Shown here piece after piece: positions 62,630-64,000 of a stretch of 64,000 nt of DNA. The notes under the pieces are model-generated. The model had not been told where the DNA came from. It searched no databases and saw nothing but the letters and a program-made list of their open reading frames with translations. The stretch is from an uncultured Amylibacter sp. (GTDB taxonomy: Bacteria; Pseudomonadota; Alphaproteobacteria; Rhodobacterales; Rhodobacteraceae), in contig OY365738.1 of assembly GCA_959347345.1 (NCBI GenBank), positions 682,001-746,000 on the forward strand. The letters are read 5' to 3'. A program made the position numbers and the translations under genes. Position 1 is the first letter of the stretch. The number at the start of each line of letters is the position of its first letter.

Positions 62630-63049
62630 ATGAAAACTCAAATAACAACAATCTTAATCGTATGCGGTGCCTTGTTGGCATCTGCTACATCTGCATCAGC
62701 TCTTTCTGGCGTAAGCGGTGGATGGCACTGCTGGTTTACCGTCAGCGAAAAAACTTGTTACTGGCCTCATGGTGGGGAACCATACTACAACCTCGATGGC
62801 ACACGCAACGTAAAAGCGGACACAGTTATCAATGAAACAGAAGTGGCAGAAATAGACACATCTGGGTTCGTTGGAAACAGTACAGCGGCAGTATCTGAAA
62901 CTGAACTACATACCACGGAGTTGGCTTCTACTGAATTCGGAGAATGTCTAGTTGATGATGCTCCAATTGATTTGGAGAAGTTAACAGGCTGCAGAAGTGA
63001 TGCTTGTACCCCTAACCCGTATTTTAACTACTTTAAATACTACAGGTAA
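62630..63049 (+). CDS. Small secreted Cys-containing peptide, cassette 2, with an altered C-terminus
   Basis: A 139-residue precursor with signal peptide ITTILIVCGALLASATSASA. The mature centre (about 25-95) shares nothing obvious with cassettes 1 and 3: GGWHCWFTVSEKTCYWPHGG, then VKADTVINETEVAEIDTSGF. The conserved tail ELASTEFGECLVDDAPIDLE and CRSDAC follows. After CRSDAC the protein departs from the family (TPNPYFNYFKYYR) because of a 52-bp insertion that creates a new stop. The old family tail remains as untranslated sequence at 63057-63089. Confidence 0.85.
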   Translation: MKTQITTILIVCGALLASATSASALSGVSGGWHCWFTVSEKTCYWPHGGEPYYNLDGTRNVKADTVINETEVAEIDTSGFVGNSTAAVSETELHTTELASTEFGECLVDDAPIDLEKLTGCRSDACTPNPYFNYFKYYR

Positions 63050-63089
63050 AAACAATTGTTTGGGACGCAAATTCTACTACGGTTTGTAA
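63005..63089 (+). pseudogene. 52-bp insertion and fossil C-terminal tail of cassette 2
   Basis: The words TTGT at 63004-63007 and 63056-63059 bracket 52 bp that are absent from cassettes 1 and 3. Removing them restores the frame CRSDAC-LGRKFYYGL-stop, the family ending of cassette 1. The fossil tail itself (TGT TTG GGA CGC AAA TTC TAC TAC GGT, then TTG TAA; 63057-63089) is nearly identical to the end of cassette 1. Confidence 0.88.
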
Positions 63090-63124
63090 TCGCGCGGGTG
63101 GCCGCAAAACCTGATAAAAATAAT

Positions 63125-63157
63125 GGCGAGAGGTCTTTGACCCCTCGCCTTTTTTTA
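63125..63157 (+). terminator. Rho-independent terminator of peptide cassette 2
   Basis: GGCGAG-A-GGTC, loop TTT, GACC-C-CTCGCC, followed by seven or eight T. Confidence 0.92.
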
Positions 63158-63177
63158 TGTCAAGCGGTTGGGCGGAG

Positions 63178-63207
63178 GTGATTCGCAGTGATTCGCAGTG
63201 ATTCGCG
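63178..63207 (+). promoter_or_regulatory. Triple GTGATTCGC(A/G) repeat upstream of peptide cassette 3
   Basis: Three direct 10-bp units in register, GTGATTCGCA, GTGATTCGCA, GTGATTCGCG. Confidence 0.65.
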
Positions 63208-63296
63208 GTTTTTTATGGTTTTGTGCAAAATTACCAATAATTACCAGTAATCCTCACATTTATCTAACTTTTTTGTGATTTTATGACATAAATTGC

Positions 63297-63325
63297 TTGA
63301 AACCCGATGAAAATTAGCGTACATA
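63297..63325 (+). promoter_or_regulatory. Sigma-70-type promoter of peptide cassette 3
   Basis: TTGAAA, 17-bp spacer, TACATA. The spacer differs from the other cassettes (CCCGATGAAAATTAGCG) but keeps its length. Confidence 0.7.
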
Positions 63326-63375
63326 TACATTATGGGTAATAAAGCCCATCCATCAAAACAAAAAGGAATGGAACA

Positions 63376-63735
63376 ATGAAAACTCAAATCACAGCAATCT
63401 TAATCGCATGCGGTGCCTTATTGGCATCTGCTAGCACTGCCAATGCAGCATTCCATGGGGAACAGGCATGTCTATTCTCTTGGACTCCTAAAGCAAACAT
63501 TTGCTTTGCCCCCCCCAGTAGTAGACGGGCAGACGCAGAAATAGACACCTCAGAATTTGTGCAATTCGAGACAGCGGTGATACTACCTGAACCATCTACC
63601 ACTGAGTTAGCTTCCACAGAATTCGGCGGGTGTCTGCTGAATGACGCGCCTGTTGTTATTGAAACGCTGGTGGATTGTCGCTCTGACGCATGTGTCGGGC
63701 GCAAAGATTACTACGGCACGGTCAGTAATCAATAG
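63376..63735 (+). CDS. Small secreted Cys-containing peptide, cassette 3
   Basis: A 119-residue precursor with signal peptide ITAILIACGALLASASTANA. The mature centre (HGEQACLFSWTPKANICFAP, then DTSEFVQFETAV) differs from cassette 1 and partly resembles cassette 2 (the EIDTSEF stretch). The family tail STEFGGCLLNDAPVVIE, CRSDACVGRK and DYYG is intact. It is followed by its own terminator and by the promoter region of a fourth cassette. Confidence 0.85.
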   Translation: MKTQITAILIACGALLASASTANAAFHGEQACLFSWTPKANICFAPPSSRRADAEIDTSEFVQFETAVILPEPSTTELASTEFGGCLLNDAPVVIETLVDCRSDACVGRKDYYGTVSNQ

Positions 63736-63772
63736 ATAAACCTATCGGCAGATAAATCTGTATAAAAATAAT

Positions 63773-63804
63773 GGCGAGTGGTCTTTGACCCCTCGCCTTT
63801 TTTT
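63773..63804 (+). terminator. Rho-independent terminator of peptide cassette 3
   Basis: GGCGAG-T-GGTC, loop TTT, GACC-C-CTCGCC, followed by seven T. Confidence 0.92.
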
Positions 63805-63826
63805 ATGTCAAGCGGGGGAGGCGGAA

Positions 63827-63856
63827 GTGATTCGCGGTGATTCGCAGTGATTCGCA
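63827..63856 (+). promoter_or_regulatory. Triple GTGATTCGC(A/G) repeat upstream of peptide cassette 4
   Basis: GTGATTCGCG, GTGATTCGCA, GTGATTCGCA in direct register. Confidence 0.65.
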
Positions 63857-63946
63857 GTTTTTTTGTAATTTTTCGCAAATTTCCGTAAAATTACCAATAA
63901 TTATCACATTTATCTAACTTTTTTGTGATTTTATGTCATAAATCGC

Positions 63947-63975
63947 TTGAAATCCCCCCAGAATTAGCGTAAATA
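63947..63975 (+). promoter_or_regulatory. Sigma-70-type promoter of a fourth peptide cassette
   Basis: TTGAAA, 17-bp spacer, TAAATA. The window ends 25 bp later in the leader hairpin (GGGTAATAAAGCCC), so the gene itself lies beyond the edge. Confidence 0.7.
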
Positions 63976-64000
63976 TACATTATGGGTAATAAAGCCCGTG

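Overview
The window looks like chromosomal DNA of a marine alphaproteobacterium. Evidence: a clear DMSP lyase gene (dddP, with all six metal-ligand residues at the family spacing); a tRNA-His without an encoded G-1 and with A73, a hallmark of one alphaproteobacterial clade; and familiar alphaproteobacterial neighbourhoods (dnaG-rpoD, rplU-rpmA-obg-proB, nrdR-ribD, rluD-DUF6476 near rpoH, FYDLN-acid protein next to tRNA-Ala). No species can be named from sequence alone.

Layout. 1-1417: the 3' part of a DUF488 gene and a partner gene. 1422-15293: four paralogous, very Cys-rich outer-membrane-type lipoproteins, all on the minus strand, with one, one, two and three C-terminal TbpB-like barrels. 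The first pair lies between tRNA-Arg(CCG) and a 21-bp copy of that tRNA's 3' end. The second pair is separated from the first by dddP, a solitary HicB and cobA. 15.6-24.5 kb: polyamine genes (puuA-puuB like), a TrkH K+ transporter, folE, metZ, a DMT exporter, a YgjP-type peptidase and an FYDLN-acid protein. 24.6-26 kb: tRNA-Ala and a two-gene AT-rich accessory module. 26-49.5 kb: mostly housekeeping genes (priA, pepF, rpoH, rluD, dnaG, rpoD, tdk, nrdR, ribD, proB, obg, rpmA, rplU) with accessory intrusions: a DNA methyltransferase fused to a GIY-YIG nuclease, and an unknown gene wedged between nrdR and ribD. 49.5-61.7 kb: a periplasmic protein, a second DMT exporter, a J-domain ORF, an unknown overlapping gene pair beside tRNA-Val, lon, tRNA-His, a CMD-family protein, an H-NOX/HNOBA/GGDEF sensor, a GMC oxidoreductase and a TerC-family protein. 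61.8-64 kb: a tandem array of small secreted Cys-containing peptides, each in its own near-identical promoter/terminator cassette; a fourth cassette begins at the window edge.

Two signals stand out as possibly undescribed. (1) Many intergenic gaps carry arrays of a 7-bp repeat (TTAGTGA, TTAACGA, TGAATGG and relatives). They read TTAGTGA-like leaving a gene and TCACTAA-like entering the next one, so they bracket mosaic, nested repeat modules in inverted orientation. The arrays supply the last codons and stop of at least eight genes and directly abut the starts of dnaG and puuA. (2) Two unrelated secreted families, the Cys-rich lipoproteins and the small-peptide cassettes, share one design: conserved ends, a diverged centre, and signs of recent duplication or insertion. 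Both look like diversifying surface or secreted repertoires.

Limits: all assignments come from reading motifs, lengths and neighbours. No database search, structure prediction or GC calculation was run.
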